Assembly (NCBI RefSeq): GCF_041296385.1
Contig: NW_027183949.1
Span: forward strand, 966,501 to 1,030,500
DNA from: Aphelocoma coerulescens
Taxonomy: Eukaryota > Chordata > Aves > Passeriformes > Corvidae
Reading direction: 5' to 3'
DNA length: 64,000 nucleotides
Positions 43,985 through 54,830 of the stretch are shown here, piece after piece. Positions within the stretch are counted from its first letter, which is position 1; every line of letters starts with the position of its first letter. The notes beneath the pieces were generated by a model. That model made no database searches. It saw only the letters and a program-made list of their open reading frames with translations, and was not told the DNA's origin. Both the position numbers and the translations under genes were made by a program.

Positions 43985-44815
43985 ACCATTATGACACTTT
44001 GTTACTATCCGATTTACACCCAGATGGGCAAAGAAAACAAAATCTCTGAGTATAAAAAGGAAAGAACTTTGAAGGTTCAAAATATTCCCAGAGACGAGAT
44101 TAAAACCAAACGAGATTAAATGTTGGTGCCAAAAAAATGGGTATCTGTTTATCTAATGGTAAGAGAGGCAAAGAGAAAGAAGGAGAAAAGTAGAGAAGAG
44201 TTAGAAAAAGCCAAGGTTACTCTAAAAGCATAGGATAAGTCACCACCACACTGTGCTACCTTTGTTGCTGCTGAGACAGGGTGGGGGAAGTGGAGAAGTT
44301 TTTGCCTTTTTTTTTCCTGCTGTTTGAAGCGTCTTATCTGCCTCTTCCCATCTCTGGAGCAGTTTGGCTGGAAAGCGGCGGCCCGTCCTCCGAGATGCAG
44401 GCTCCATGCTTGCAGCTGAACCTCGGTCCGCCTGGGACGAAGGAGCAGGGGTAGGGGTTGCACAGCTCACTCGGGATTTCAGTCCAGGGTGAAGGATTGG
44501 GGGGTTCTCCCCAGGCGGGCGGCGTCGGCTCCCGGAGGCCTCAGGGTGTCTCGTGGCTGGCGATGGTGGTGGTGTGGGGAAAGGCAAAGGGCAGGGATTC
44601 TACCTTTCGCTTTCGCCTCCACATTTTGCACCAGTTTTGCCTTCCTTTTTATGGGCCTCCAGGCGGGCTATGCACGGCCCGTACGGCACGTAGTTTCCAG
44701 GCGTTCAAAAGTGATTATGATAAGCAGCCATAATGACGAAGCACTTTTGAAGCCTTTCTGGTGCTGAGCAGTGATAATGACAAAGCATTTTTTGGAGCCT
44801 TTCTCCTATGATTAG
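43985..44815. other. Non-repeat insert between 38-bp arrays, no gene recognised
   Basis: AT-rich A-tract sequence (GAAAACAAAATCTC...), then GC-rich sequence. It may be a mobile-element insertion that split the 38-bp array; no termini were identified. Confidence 0.35.
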
Positions 44816-44819
44816 GCTC

Positions 44820-45690
44820 TTGCACACTTCAGAACCAAGGGGCCATTGTGACACCACAGGGCCTTGTATAACCAAGGGGTCATTGTAGCACGGCAGGGCC
44901 TCGTGGAATCAAGGGGATCGCAGTGACACTGTGGGGCTCCATGAGGCCACGGGGCCATTCTGACTGTGTGGAAGCAAGGATACCATTGTTACGCTACGGG
45001 GCATCACGGAACCAAGGAGGCCATTGTGAAGCAGCGGGGGAACCCGCTGAGACTATTATGACACTTCAAGGCCTTGTGACACCGAAGGGCCATTGTGGAC
45101 CTGCAGGGCCTCGTGGAACCAATGAGACCATTGTGACATCACAGGGCCTCATGGGAGCCAGGGGCCATTGTGACACAGCCAGGCCTCATAGAACCAAGGG
45201 GCCCTTGGGACACTGCGTGGCACCATGGGGCCAAGGAGACCACTGTGACACTACAGGGCATCACGGAACTAAGAACTACGTAACAGTAAGAGGCCCAATG
45301 GAATCAAGGGGCCATTGTGACACCACAGGGCCTCATAGAACCAAGGAAACCATTGTGACACTGCAAGGTCTCATGGAAGCAAAGGGCCAGTGTGACACAG
45401 CCAGGCCTTGTGGAACCAAGGGGCCACTGTGATCCTGGGGAGCCCAATAGAACCAAGGAGCCATTGTGACACTGCAGGACCTTATGGAATCATGGAGACC
45501 ACTGTGACACTCTGTGACCTCATGGAACCAGTGGGCCATAGTGTTATTTTGCAGCCCCATGGAAGCAAGGAAACCGTTTGGACACAGCAAGGCCTCATGG
45601 AAGCAAGGGGCCTTTGTGCCGCTGTAGAGCCAAGGAGACCACTGTGATATTGCTGGGCCTCAGGGGAACAAAACTGTGATGCTGCAGGGC
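44820..45690. repeat. 38-bp minisatellite, main array
   Basis: Over 20 units with the consensus GGGCCTCATGGAACCAAGGG then GCCATTGTGACACTGCA; unit lengths of 37-38 bases were counted in clean units near 45093-45170. Confidence 0.85.
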
Positions 45691-45769
45691 CCCAAGGATC
45701 CAAAGAACATGGAACAGGACTGGTTGGCTTGGCCCCCTGGGGCCACCTGCCTGGTCCGGCTGACCTCGG

Positions 45770-46560
45770 CATGTTGAGGGTTGCTTCTCATCTGCCCCTG
45801 AAATGCTGGAGTTCCTTGCTTTCCTTTCTGTGGGAAAGAACTGTCCTTCTCCTCCAGGGACCCATGGCTGAAATTAGGATTCTACCTCCAAATTTGATTC
45901 TATCCGAGGATTGTTCCCATGTGAAACCTGCCAGGACAGACAGCTCAGGCTGGCCTTGGCCTCTTAGGGGCCACCTCTCATCTGCCTTCAAAACACGGGG
46001 GGGCTGTGCTTTTCTTCCCATGGAAAAAAACATCTTTCAAGTCCAGCCATCCATGGCCAAAACTGGGAATCCACCTCTGAAATTCCATCTATCCAAGGAA
46101 TAGCTCCCAGACAAAAGCTGCCAGGAATGTCCAGCTCCCCTTGCATTCCTGAGGGCCAGCTCTCATCTGCCTTTGAAACACTGGGGCTCCTCACTTTTCT
46201 GCCAATGGAAAAGAACTGTCCTTCTTGGCCAGACGTCCATGGACAAAACTGGGATTTGGCCTCCCAAATTCCCTCTATCCAAGGATCGCTCCAAGACAAA
46301 AGCTGCCAAGACAAACAGGTCTGGCTGGCCTTGGCCTCCTTGAGCCACCACTAATCAGCCTTTGAAACCCTGGGGCTCTGCCCTTTCCTTCCTGGGGAGA
46401 AGAGCTGTCATTCCGGTCCAGGCACCCACAGCTGAAATGGAACTCCACCTCCAAAACTCCCCATATGTCCAAGGGTTGCTTTCAGACAGAAGCTGCAAGG
46501 ACAGACAGGTCTGGCTTGCCTTGGCCTCTGGTGGCTGCCTCTCATCTGCCTTCAAAACAC
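45770..46560. repeat. About 180-bp units, inverted relative to 23.0-24.6 kb
   Basis: Four units ending CATCTGCCTTTGAAACACTGGGG and containing CCACCTCCAAAATTCC and TGCCAGGACAGACAG, the reverse complement of the left-hand units, spaced about 180-195 bases. Confidence 0.75.
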
Positions 46561-46849
46561 TGGGGTTCTGTGGTTTCCTTCCTGTAGAAAAGAACCGACC
46601 TTCTTGTCCAGGTGCCCGTGGCCTCAAGCACATGATCACTACATAGGGACAAAGGGGCTCTGTGCTCAGTGGAGTGGAGCCTGAGGACAGTGGAGGAGAG
46701 TCCTGGGAGGGCTTGAAGGGTGGTTTCAGAGATGGTGGATCCTTTTGACATAGTAGAGAACAGCCGGCAAAAGAAAGAATTAATGCAAAGGGCAGGTGGG
46801 GAGGTCCAGACTGGACACAAGGAGAAAGGAATTTCTCTCCCAGGGCAGT

Positions 46850-47310
46850 GCTGTGGTGCCACGTGTCCCCCAGAAGGAGTCTGGAGCAGCCCAAGGCTTT
46901 GCGTGCCAAGGCAGAGCCAGGCAGGCCGCAGAGCCATCAGCAAAGGAAGGGGCCGGGGAGGTGGGGCAGCCGGGGGGATGAGGACAGCCTGCAGGGACAG
47001 AGACACAGGGCACGGACACTGTAGGACAGCCTGGGCCGGAGAGGGCAGAGGGATGTGCAGAAGCTGCAAGGCCCTGACAGAGGCAACTTCTGCAGCACTT
47101 TGGCCAGGGCTGCTGTCCCTGCCCCTGGGGCCAGTTGGGAGACAAGTGACCCTTGCAGCCCTGGGGCCTCATTGCCTCTTTTTTGCTGCTCAGCAGCATG
47201 GCAGGGGCCACCCCATGGTCCTGCCCTTGGCATTGCACATGCCCACATCCCAGTGCCCCGGGAAGAGTCCCGAGCAATGAGGGAGGGACAGGATCTGCCT
47301 TTCCGGCGGC
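46850..47310. repeat. Inverted-duplicate arm, unique block (partner of 22270-22760)
   Basis: Reverse-complement match of the left block in order and wording. Together with the 180-bp and 38-bp blocks it forms a mirrored arm. Confidence 0.6.
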
Positions 47311-49570
47311 TGGGGCACTGCCTGCAGCCAGCCCGGGCACGGCACAGAGGCACAGAGGGGTTCCATCAGTTAGGGCTGGGAAGATGCTGACAAGTGACCG
47401 GGGGAGAATCATTCCCAGCCCTTGACACAGGAAGCCTCTGGCTGCAGGACAAAGCAGCTGCAGTTCCTGAAATGATCTCCTCAAGCTGGAACATACCACT
47501 GACTGTGGATTCAGGAAGTACATTCTCTGAGTATCCCTGGTGTAGAACATGAGGACATGCTCAGGGCTTAGGCTCAGTCCAGTAATATTTCCAAGACAAG
47601 CCTTTCTATAAAGATGAAATTTCCTGAGAGTGTTTTCCGTTTCCTACTCTTGCGGAATGGGAGGGGGGGAAGTGATAAAGGAATTCTTCATTTTTAAGAG
47701 TCCCTAAGGCATGGGAAGTGAAACTTGAGTGCTCTGCAGGAGTTTCCTAAAGTGCTTTCAAGGCACTCCTCTGCCCACGGAGAGCACCGGCATCACCTTT
47801 GCTGGACCCGCCAGGCTTAGTCTGACCTGTCCTTTCTCCCACCTGCAAACAGAACCTGTCCCCAGCCAGTGCCCTGCACACAGGCAGGTTTCTGTAGGGC
47901 CAAGGAGAGTGCACAGAGATATGGGGTCTGTGAGTGCTGGCAGGAAGAGATCAGGCACAGGGAAACATCTCCAGGAGGAAGATCTTCAGCAAGCAGAGAG
48001 AAGATCAGGCAATGAGAGAAAACAAAAGGCAGAAATGTTGTGGCACGGAGAGCTTAGAGACCTCCACAGGATGCCCTCGAGTGCAGCCCCTCCCTCTGAA
48101 CAAGCCCCCTCCCCTCCTCTCTCCCTCAGCCAAGCCTCTGCCCTCAGGGCCGGGGCTCCAAGGCGTGAAGCCCCTCCTGTGCAGGCAGAGCTGCAGCAGA
48201 GCTGTGGGGCAGCTCTGCGGTCCCGGGCCCAGTTCCCTCTGCAGAGCACAGGGCCGGGAGCATCTGCCTGGCACTGGGGGGCTCTGGGAGGGGGCACAGC
48301 TGGCTCAGCTGGCTCAGGGTGACGCTGGCCCCAGTGCCCGGCTGTGGGCAATGCAGCCAGGGAAGGAGCTCCATCTCCCTACATCCAATGCCATCATTAG
48401 GACACTTGGCTTTCTTCTTGAGGATTCCCCCTAAGCTCGGAGCTTCCCTCCAGGACGCAAACAGGTCGTGTAGCATCTTTGTGTTACCTGAAAGCCCCAC
48501 AGTGAGACACAAAAGTTTGATGATGGACAAAGTGCTGTTGGGTTGGTGAAATGAGCCATGTGTGTATTTGGCTACCAATGTGGGGCTGAGACCTCGAGAA
48601 GGGGGTGGACATTTGATGGGCTGTGGTGGATCGATCTGCTCTCAGCAGTGTTGGGATGGTTTCTAAGGGAAATATGGGAGGGTGATTATCCTCTGTCTGA
48701 CAAGGGTGAAAGCCCAGAGGATCTTGGAACAGGACAGAGTGACAGAGCACCTCCCCTCACTCTCCACTCACCGCCTTGCCTCACAGAACTCGCTCTATTC
48801 TCCCCGAGGACAGCAGCAATGCTGAGTGTTTCTGACATCCAAAACCAGTCAGCCGGGGAGATGAAGAGGAGCTGTAAAAACCTCTAGAACACTTTAACAG
48901 CTTTTGCCATTCCTGTTCTTGGGCCCTGGGAGTGCCCTTGTGTTAGCTGGGGTTTCAAAGTGTAACACCAGGACAGGTGGCTGTCCCCCTCCCACTTCTG
49001 CACAGCAAGGCTGAATTATAAAACCCCCCGGAGCAATTGCCCTGAAACTCATGTCGCACGCAGCCAGCACCAAGCAGGGCTGCGGCTGGAGCTGAAGGAA
49101 GATCTGCTAGAAAAACAGAAGGGTGTTGTCGGTGATGGAACACGGACTTCGCCGGCCGCATGCAAAGCCAAATTTCCTCGCACGAGTCACATCTTTATAT
49201 ACTGTTCCAAACCCACAGTTCAGCAGCTACAAACTTCAGCTTCTAAGGTTATATGTTTTACATCTCCAAGGGCTACAGATTACCATCTCCTCGCCCAATC
49301 TCCCGTTAACTATCCTACTCTTTGTCTCGCCTCTTGCTCTTTGTCTCGCCTCCTGCCAGACGCGGCCCCGGCCCGCCCCGTCTCTCGTCTCTCGCAAGGC
49401 CCCCCCAGGCCAGCCAAAGCCGTTCTCCGTGGCGACACTCTGAATCCCCATAAGGTGTCAGTGTGTGACAGGAGAAGCATTTGTGGGACATGGCTTTGAT
49501 TTGGCTGAGAGCCGTTTCCCTTAAGCTGTCACTGACTTTTCTCCATGAACAGGTCCCCATGTCCACACAC
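47311..49570. other. No gene recognised
   Basis: Mixed sequence with many short overlapping frames. ACAGTATATAAAGATG on the minus strand near 49200 and GAATTATAAAACC on the plus strand near 49013 are TATA-like and may be LTR relics. The last 100 bases (CTCCATGAACAG before 49555) resemble the acceptor upstream of olfactory receptor coding exons. Confidence 0.35.
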
Positions 49571-49575
49571 AGCCA

Positions 49576-50760
49576 ATGTCCAACAGCAGCTCCATCAGCC
49601 CCTTTCTCCTGCTGCCATTGGCAGACACGCGGCAGCTGCAGCTCCTGCACTTCAGTCTCTTCCTGGGCATCTCCCTGGCTGCCCTCCTGGGCAGCGGCCT
49701 CATCATCAGCGCCGGAGCCTGCGGCCAGCACCTGCACACGCCCATGTTCTTCTTCCTGCTGACCCTTGCCCTCACCGACCTGGGCTCCATCTGCACCACT
49801 GTCCCCAAAGCCATGCACAATTCCATTTTGGGACACCACAACCACCTCCTACGCAGGAGGTGCTGCACAGCCCCTTTCTCTTTCTCTTTCTCCTTCTCTC
49901 TTTCTCCTTCTCTTTCTCTTTCTCCTTCTCTTTCTCTTTCTCTTTCTCTCTCTCTTTCTCTCTTCCTCTTCCTCTTCCTCTTCCTCTTCCTCTTCCTCTT
50001 CCTCTTCCTCTTCCTCTTCCTCTTCCTCTTCCTCTTCCTCTTCTCTCTTTCTCTCTTTCTCTCTTTCTCTCTTTCTCTTTCTCTCTTTCTCTTTCTCTCT
50101 CTCTTTGTCTTCCTCATTTCAGCGGAGTTTTCCCTCCTCGCCGCCGTCGAGTGCTACGACCGCTACGTGTCCCTCTGCAAACCCCTGCACTACGGGACCC
50201 TCCTGGGCAGCAGAGCTTGTGCTCACATGGCAGCAGCTGCCTGGGCCAGTGCCTTTCTCAATGCTCTGCTGCACACGGCCACTACCTTTTCCTTGCCCCT
50301 GTGCCAGGGCAGTGCCCTGGGCCAGTTCTTGGGTGAAATCCCACAGTTCCTCAAGCTCTCCTGCTCACACTGCCACCTCAGGGAACTCGGGCTTGTTGTG
50401 TTTTCCATCTGTTTAACTTTTGGTTCATTTGTGTTCCTTCTTTTCTCCTATGTGCAGATCTTCAGGGCTGTGCTGAGGATCCCCTCTGAGCAGGGATGGC
50501 ACAAAACCTTTTGCACGTGCCTCCCTCACCTGGCCATGGTCTCCCTGTTCCTCAGCACTGGCTTTGTTGCCTGCTTGAAGCCCCCCTCCAGGTCCTCCCC
50601 ATCCGTGGACCTGGCACTGCCAGTTCTGTACTCGGTGCTGCCTCCAGCCCTGAAGTCCCTCATCTACAGCCTGAGGAACCAGGAGCTCAAGGATGCCCTG
50701 AGGAAAATGATGACTGGATGCTTTCCAGAAGCAAAAACCTGCCTGTTTTCAGCTCCATAG
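49576..50760 (+). pseudogene. OR14-type olfactory receptor with expanded pyrimidine tract in TM3
   Basis: Seven-helix odorant receptor of the avian OR14-like group, single coding exon. The 394-codon frame starts MSNSSSIS (N-glycosylation sequon), then shows LHTPMFFFL (TM2), ECYDRYVSLCKPLHY (end of TM3), KTFCTCLPHLAMV (TM6) and LIYSLRNQE (TM7). It is about 80 residues longer than the usual 310-315: a CTTTCT/CTCTTC tract at 49868-50113 replaces the short Phe/Leu stretch of TM3. Upstream of it the family sequence FWDTTTTSYAG is readable only one frame away, so there is a +1 frameshift near 49826, and the tract happens to restore the frame. The conserved TM3 Cys is Gly in the original frame, and TM7 has lost its NP. 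Open, but very unlikely to fold as a receptor. Confidence 0.8.
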
Positions 50761-52425
50761 GCTAAAGTGTAATCATTAGAGGCCCAGCCTGCCTTCTCAG
50801 GTTGTTTTGGTGGTGGTGCTTTGGGGGCTTTTTTTCTTCTCCTATGTTAATGTTGTACCCAAAAGATTTTGTTATGCATCTTATTCCCTGTTTACAGGCT
50901 GAATGGGACTGTTGACAGGGACTGTGTCAATGAGGAGTCTGCTCTGTGTGTATTCACATGAAAGAAAGGACCCATCAGCAAGGTCTTTGTTCAAGATCCT
51001 TTGGTTGAGTCCATCCCTGAAGCTGGAGGGCAGGACCAGTTTTGCAGGCGTGGGGCAGGGAAGAGTCCCAGCAGAGCAGCACAGCCAGGGAGCAGCAGAG
51101 CTTGGTCTTTTCAGAGCTCCTCTCTTATTACTTCCACTCTCTCCTTTGGAGCTGCTGTGATGGTGTAAGGCCAACAGCTCTGTGCGGGTGGTGCGAGTCC
51201 TGCTGCGTGTCACAGGCAGGGACAGGCCATGGGCACTGCTGGGACACAGCTGGGCTCCGCCACAGCAGTTCCATCAGCAAAGGGCATCTCCTGAAGGCAC
51301 TGCAGGAAGGCTTTGCTCTCCCTGCACAGTCACTGTCAGGAAGAGGCCCAAGGAAGAGACTCTAAAGAGGCTGCCTGTATTCCTTGTTCTCCCAGGGCTC
51401 AGTGGGATGAGATCAGGGTCCCAGTGTGGCCTTCAAGAGACTCAGGTGTGGTTCAGGTTTTGCTTGGTGGTGGCCAGTGCCCACCAGATGGTGAATGGTC
51501 TGTGATGAACCTTCCTGGGGCTCTGCAGCTTGTGCCAGGCCTGATGGCAGGGGAATGTTCTTCTGGAGGGACTTGGGAGCTGCCAGGAGAACGCAGGGGA
51601 CCTGCAGGGACAGTGTGTGCCAGGGATCAGCCGTGAGTGGAGCTCCCTGGGCACAGGCCTGTCCAGGGTGGGCTCACCCAGAGATAAAGGACTGAATGTT
51701 TCCTGTGAGCCATGAGAGCTCTGCAGCCCCAGGGGACACAGCAGGTACAGGGAAAGGAGTCTGGGCAGTGACTCGTCTGACCCTCTGGGAACTTGCAGAG
51801 GAGGATCCAGGGCAGCCCCAGCCCATGCGCCAGCCCTGGAACAAGGCAGGCACCTCGGAGCACCCTCCATGGCCACAGCAGAGCCTGTGTGGGAGGGGGT
51901 CCGTGCAGGGAGCACCATCAGCTGCAGAGCTCTGTCTCCCAGCTTGAGCAGCACAGCCCAGCAGAGGCAGCCCATGGCCCCGGGCAGCACAGCCCCCATG
52001 CTCTGCAGAGCAGCACCCCCAGCTCGGGGGCTGTGGGCAGCAGGGCAGAGGCTACAGCAAGGGCTGCTCAGGCCAGCACAGACGTGTTCCCCTGGGAAAG
52101 GCTCTGTGGGGAGCTGGGATGGGCCAGGAGAAGAGCAGGAGCTCGTGTGTGTGCAGAGGAGCCCTGGCAAGAGGCTGCCCTGTCCCTGGGATAGCAGCAG
52201 GAGCAGCCTGAGGAGCCCCAGAGCCAACTCTCTGCTGCTGTGCTGGGCAGCGGGGCCCTGGGGCTGCAGGAGCTGCCCGAGCTGAGGATCTCCTGAGCAT
52301 TCCAGACACGGAGTCACTGTCCCGCACCTCCAGTGCCTCCAGTTCCTGCTGCAGGGCCAGACAGGACTGGGCTTCTTTGCAGGGCTGGGGCCGGGGCAGG
52401 GAGAGGAAAACAATGGACCCTTGAT
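50761..52425. other. No gene recognised
   Basis: Downstream flank of the olfactory receptor. GC-moderate sequence; a 357-codon minus-strand frame (51442-52515) has no motif and overlaps repeats. Confidence 0.35.
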
Positions 52426-52429
52426 TATA

Positions 52430-52592
52430 AGACTCCCCTCCGTGTCACAATGCTCTCCATGGTTCCACGAGGCCTTGCAGTGCCACGCTGGCCCCTTGGT
52501 TCCTTTGGGCCCCACGCTGTCACTGTGGTGCCCTTGGTTACACGAGGCCCCACGGTGTCACAAGGCACCTTTGGTTCTCCGAGGGCCCTCAG
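52430..52592. repeat. 38-bp minisatellite, short array
   Basis: About four units (CCTTGGTTCCTTTGGGCCCCACGCTGTCACTGTGG...) next to the ERV 3' LTR, in the same orientation as the arrays at 22.8 and 24.6 kb. Confidence 0.7.
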
Positions 52593-52596
52593 CGTC

Positions 52597-53197
52597 TGTT
52601 TTGCCAGTGGGCAGGGTCAGCCCCAAAGACACAGACACCAAGTTCAGGAATAGTGTAAGTTATTAGAATGCAAAACTGCAAAGAATCACAAAAGGAGAAG
52701 CCCAGCAAAGCACCCAATCATCACTACCAAAGATTGCGTACAGTAATCAAGAAAGAGACAGCACCAGTTACCCTCAGGCCTTGCCATCATCCACATCCTC
52801 ACATCAGCTGGGGGAAGCTGTCACAGCCAAGGACTGGAGAGCCATTCCCGCACCCTGGGAGTTCCTGCAGGTGCATCCACCTTTGCGGGCAACGAGGCTT
52901 CAACCTCGCTGTGAGAGGGCCCAGCTTTGACAGCGTTGAACAAACAAGCCGACATCACTGCTAGTGTGGGAACATCTGGTTTCATTCTCCTCTTTGGTTT
53001 CTCCCAAAGCCTGGCCAGGGCTCAAGGAGGAACCGAGGGAGTTTGATCCTAAAGCCCCAAACAAGGCCAGATGGGGCCTCGTCCAGTTTCTAAATACAGA
53101 AAGGTCAATCCGTGTTTCACCAATGAACATAGAGCATATTGCTACTAATGCTTTGTTAATGAGCAGATACAAATAGAACATTTGGTTGGAAGGTTCA
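52597..53197 (-). repeat. 3' LTR of the minus-strand ERV with dUTPase
   Basis: About 600 bases collinear with 55563-56187, including AATCACAAAAGGAGAAGC, CAGCTGGGGGAAGCTGTCACAGCC and CAAAGCCTGGCCAGGGCTCAAGGAGGAA. On the minus strand it ends CCACTGGCAAAACA. Confidence 0.85.
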
Positions 53198-53299
53198 TCT
53201 AGATGTCAACTTTGGCTCAGAGCCTGTTGTTCAGGCCTCAGTCAGGGCCTGTTGTTCAGGCCTCACTCCTTCAATCAGTCCTTTGACCTAGAGACGAAC

Positions 53300-53900
53300 T
53301 GCAACCTTCATAACAATTCTTTTCATCCTACAATCTTAGATTTAAGTATTAGAAATTCTTTGTTGACAAGCCAAAATATCATACGGGAAGTGCTTTAAGG
53401 GTATCTTTTCACAATCTTCATAGGAACGCTTAACCCAGCCATGATTAAAGAGCTGTCCGTGAGTTTGATTCCATTTCCCTTTATACTGGCTGCAATTGAA
53501 CAGTTTACAGTGTGGGTGCATACAACCTATTCCAGGAGACAACATCCATCCACAGACACTTTTCCCTACACATATTCCTCTTTATCCGATTTAGGCAAGA
53601 AATGCCTTTTCTATGAAAAGGCAGCGGTCGGGGATCGCCACCCTCGGTCTAGAGCTCTGTTTTTATCGTGAACTGTGCTCAAGTTTCTAACCCACCATTT
53701 GGGTTGGGCCAGATGGGCCAGCCAAGGCCAGTCATCGAATCCTTCTGGACTTGCACGCACCCAGCAATTACTGAGGTTAAATGAGTTCCCTATCTCTGCT
53801 CCTGCTGTTAGAAATCTATTTTCCCAACCAGTGCTCCGATTACAAGGACAACATTAAATCAACAAGATCAACAATAGTTTCACTGTTAAGTGGTCCCTTT
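53300..53900 (-). pseudogene. ERV env relic (env2, surface subunit)
   Basis: Minus-strand fragment homologous to env1 at 14.4-16.3 kb: NLSNCWV (the CXXC position, second Cys now Arg), DWPWLAH, CVGKSV and NCSQYKGKWNQT. Several frameshifts divide it and the transmembrane subunit is missing. It lies between the dUTPase and the 3' LTR of the same element. Confidence 0.65.
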
Positions 53901-54110
53901 CTGTCTGCAGAAGTCACTCACTCAGTGGCACATCAGTCTTCACATCGAGCGCCGTGGATCAGAGCACTTTCCAAAGGGACCATTGGGGCAAACAGGGAGA
54001 TTTGGTCTGGCAGGCTCTGCAAAACAATATCCTGTAACATCTCTTTGTTCTCTCACAGAACACTTGGCTGCAGGGACATGTGCCCATCTTTCTCACCCAG
54101 GTTTCAGGAT

Positions 54111-54614
54111 TCAAACAGTGTTGTCTTTGTTTACAGCTCTTACTTCAGCTGGCTCGGGCGGGCCATTTGGCCTCTGGACCCACACTCTGGCTCCATGATT
54201 AGGACTGGTGGATCCAAACCCTTTATCTCCATGAACAGTAGTGATGTGAAGTGGATGTCCTTTTTTCACGGTTGTTTTACAAACTGGCAATATCAATAAC
54301 TGTGCTACCCTGCCGTGGGGTTGAATAATCCAGTGTTGTTCACTATTGTTTAACAGAACTACTTTAATTTCTCCTTGATAATCTGCACCAACCACTCCTC
54401 CCACCATATGAACACTTGTCAAGGCCAAGCTTGAGTGGGCAGTTATCAAACCAAAGTGTCCCGGAGGAACCTGAATTCCTCTGCCGGTACTGATAACTCT
54501 CATTTGCTTCTGATTTTTCCTAATTAATTCTAATGCGTAAAGGTCCAGCCCTGCAGCCTCTGCGATGGCCCTGTCAGGGACCATCACCCCCGGAACAATT
54601 TCCCAGGAAGTCAA
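54111..54614 (-). pseudogene. ERV dUTPase domain, all five motifs present
   Basis: A 167-codon open frame on the minus strand. Motifs in order: [28 protein letters not shown] (catalytic Asp in motif III), GRVAQLLI and GDKGFGST. dUTPase hydrolyses dUTP to dUMP, keeping uracil out of viral DNA; this copy reads as an intact enzyme core of the trimeric type. It directly follows an integrase fragment and precedes env. A dUTPase C-terminal to integrase is the arrangement of ERV-L elements, whereas beta-type ERVs carry it before protease, as in the class II copy in this window. It is listed as a relic because the parent pol is broken. Confidence 0.8.
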
Positions 54615-54619
54615 AGTGT

Positions 54620-54830
54620 CACTGTCCGTGGTTCTATTTGCAAATTGGGTGCAGCCATGCGCATCCAGGGGGTTTCCATTTCCCCAGTGGGCCCATTGTT
54701 AAGGATATGGAGCACATCTGGGAGGTGGGTTTTTCATTGCGACACATTCCCATCTCCTATATTTTTCAACTGCTCTTTTAACAACCCCTTCATCTGTTCA
54801 ATCAGTTCTGCAGCTTGTGGATAGTCTGGG
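54620..54830 (-). pseudogene. ERV integrase C-terminal fragment
   Basis: On the minus strand, in a frame different from the open frame 54802-55053, IPDYPQAAELIEQMKGLLKE and, after a stop, [14 protein letters not shown] match the third catalytic (Glu) region of integrase and what follows. The rest of pol is absent. Confidence 0.65.

Noticed and set aside
43680..45690. Regular 38-bp spacing that could suggest a CRISPR array
   Set aside because: Units are contiguous without unique spacers, the genome is avian, and there are no cas genes; it is a minisatellite.
40686..49000. Search for the missing MHC class II beta-1 and beta-2 exons on the minus strand
   Set aside because: No Ig-like or peptide-binding exon signature was found in this stretch; only minisatellites and unassigned sequence.
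49576..50760. Calling the olfactory receptor a functional gene because the frame is open
   Set aside because: The frame is open only because the repeat tract compensates a frameshift; TM3 is disrupted and its conserved Cys and the TM7 NP motif are lost.
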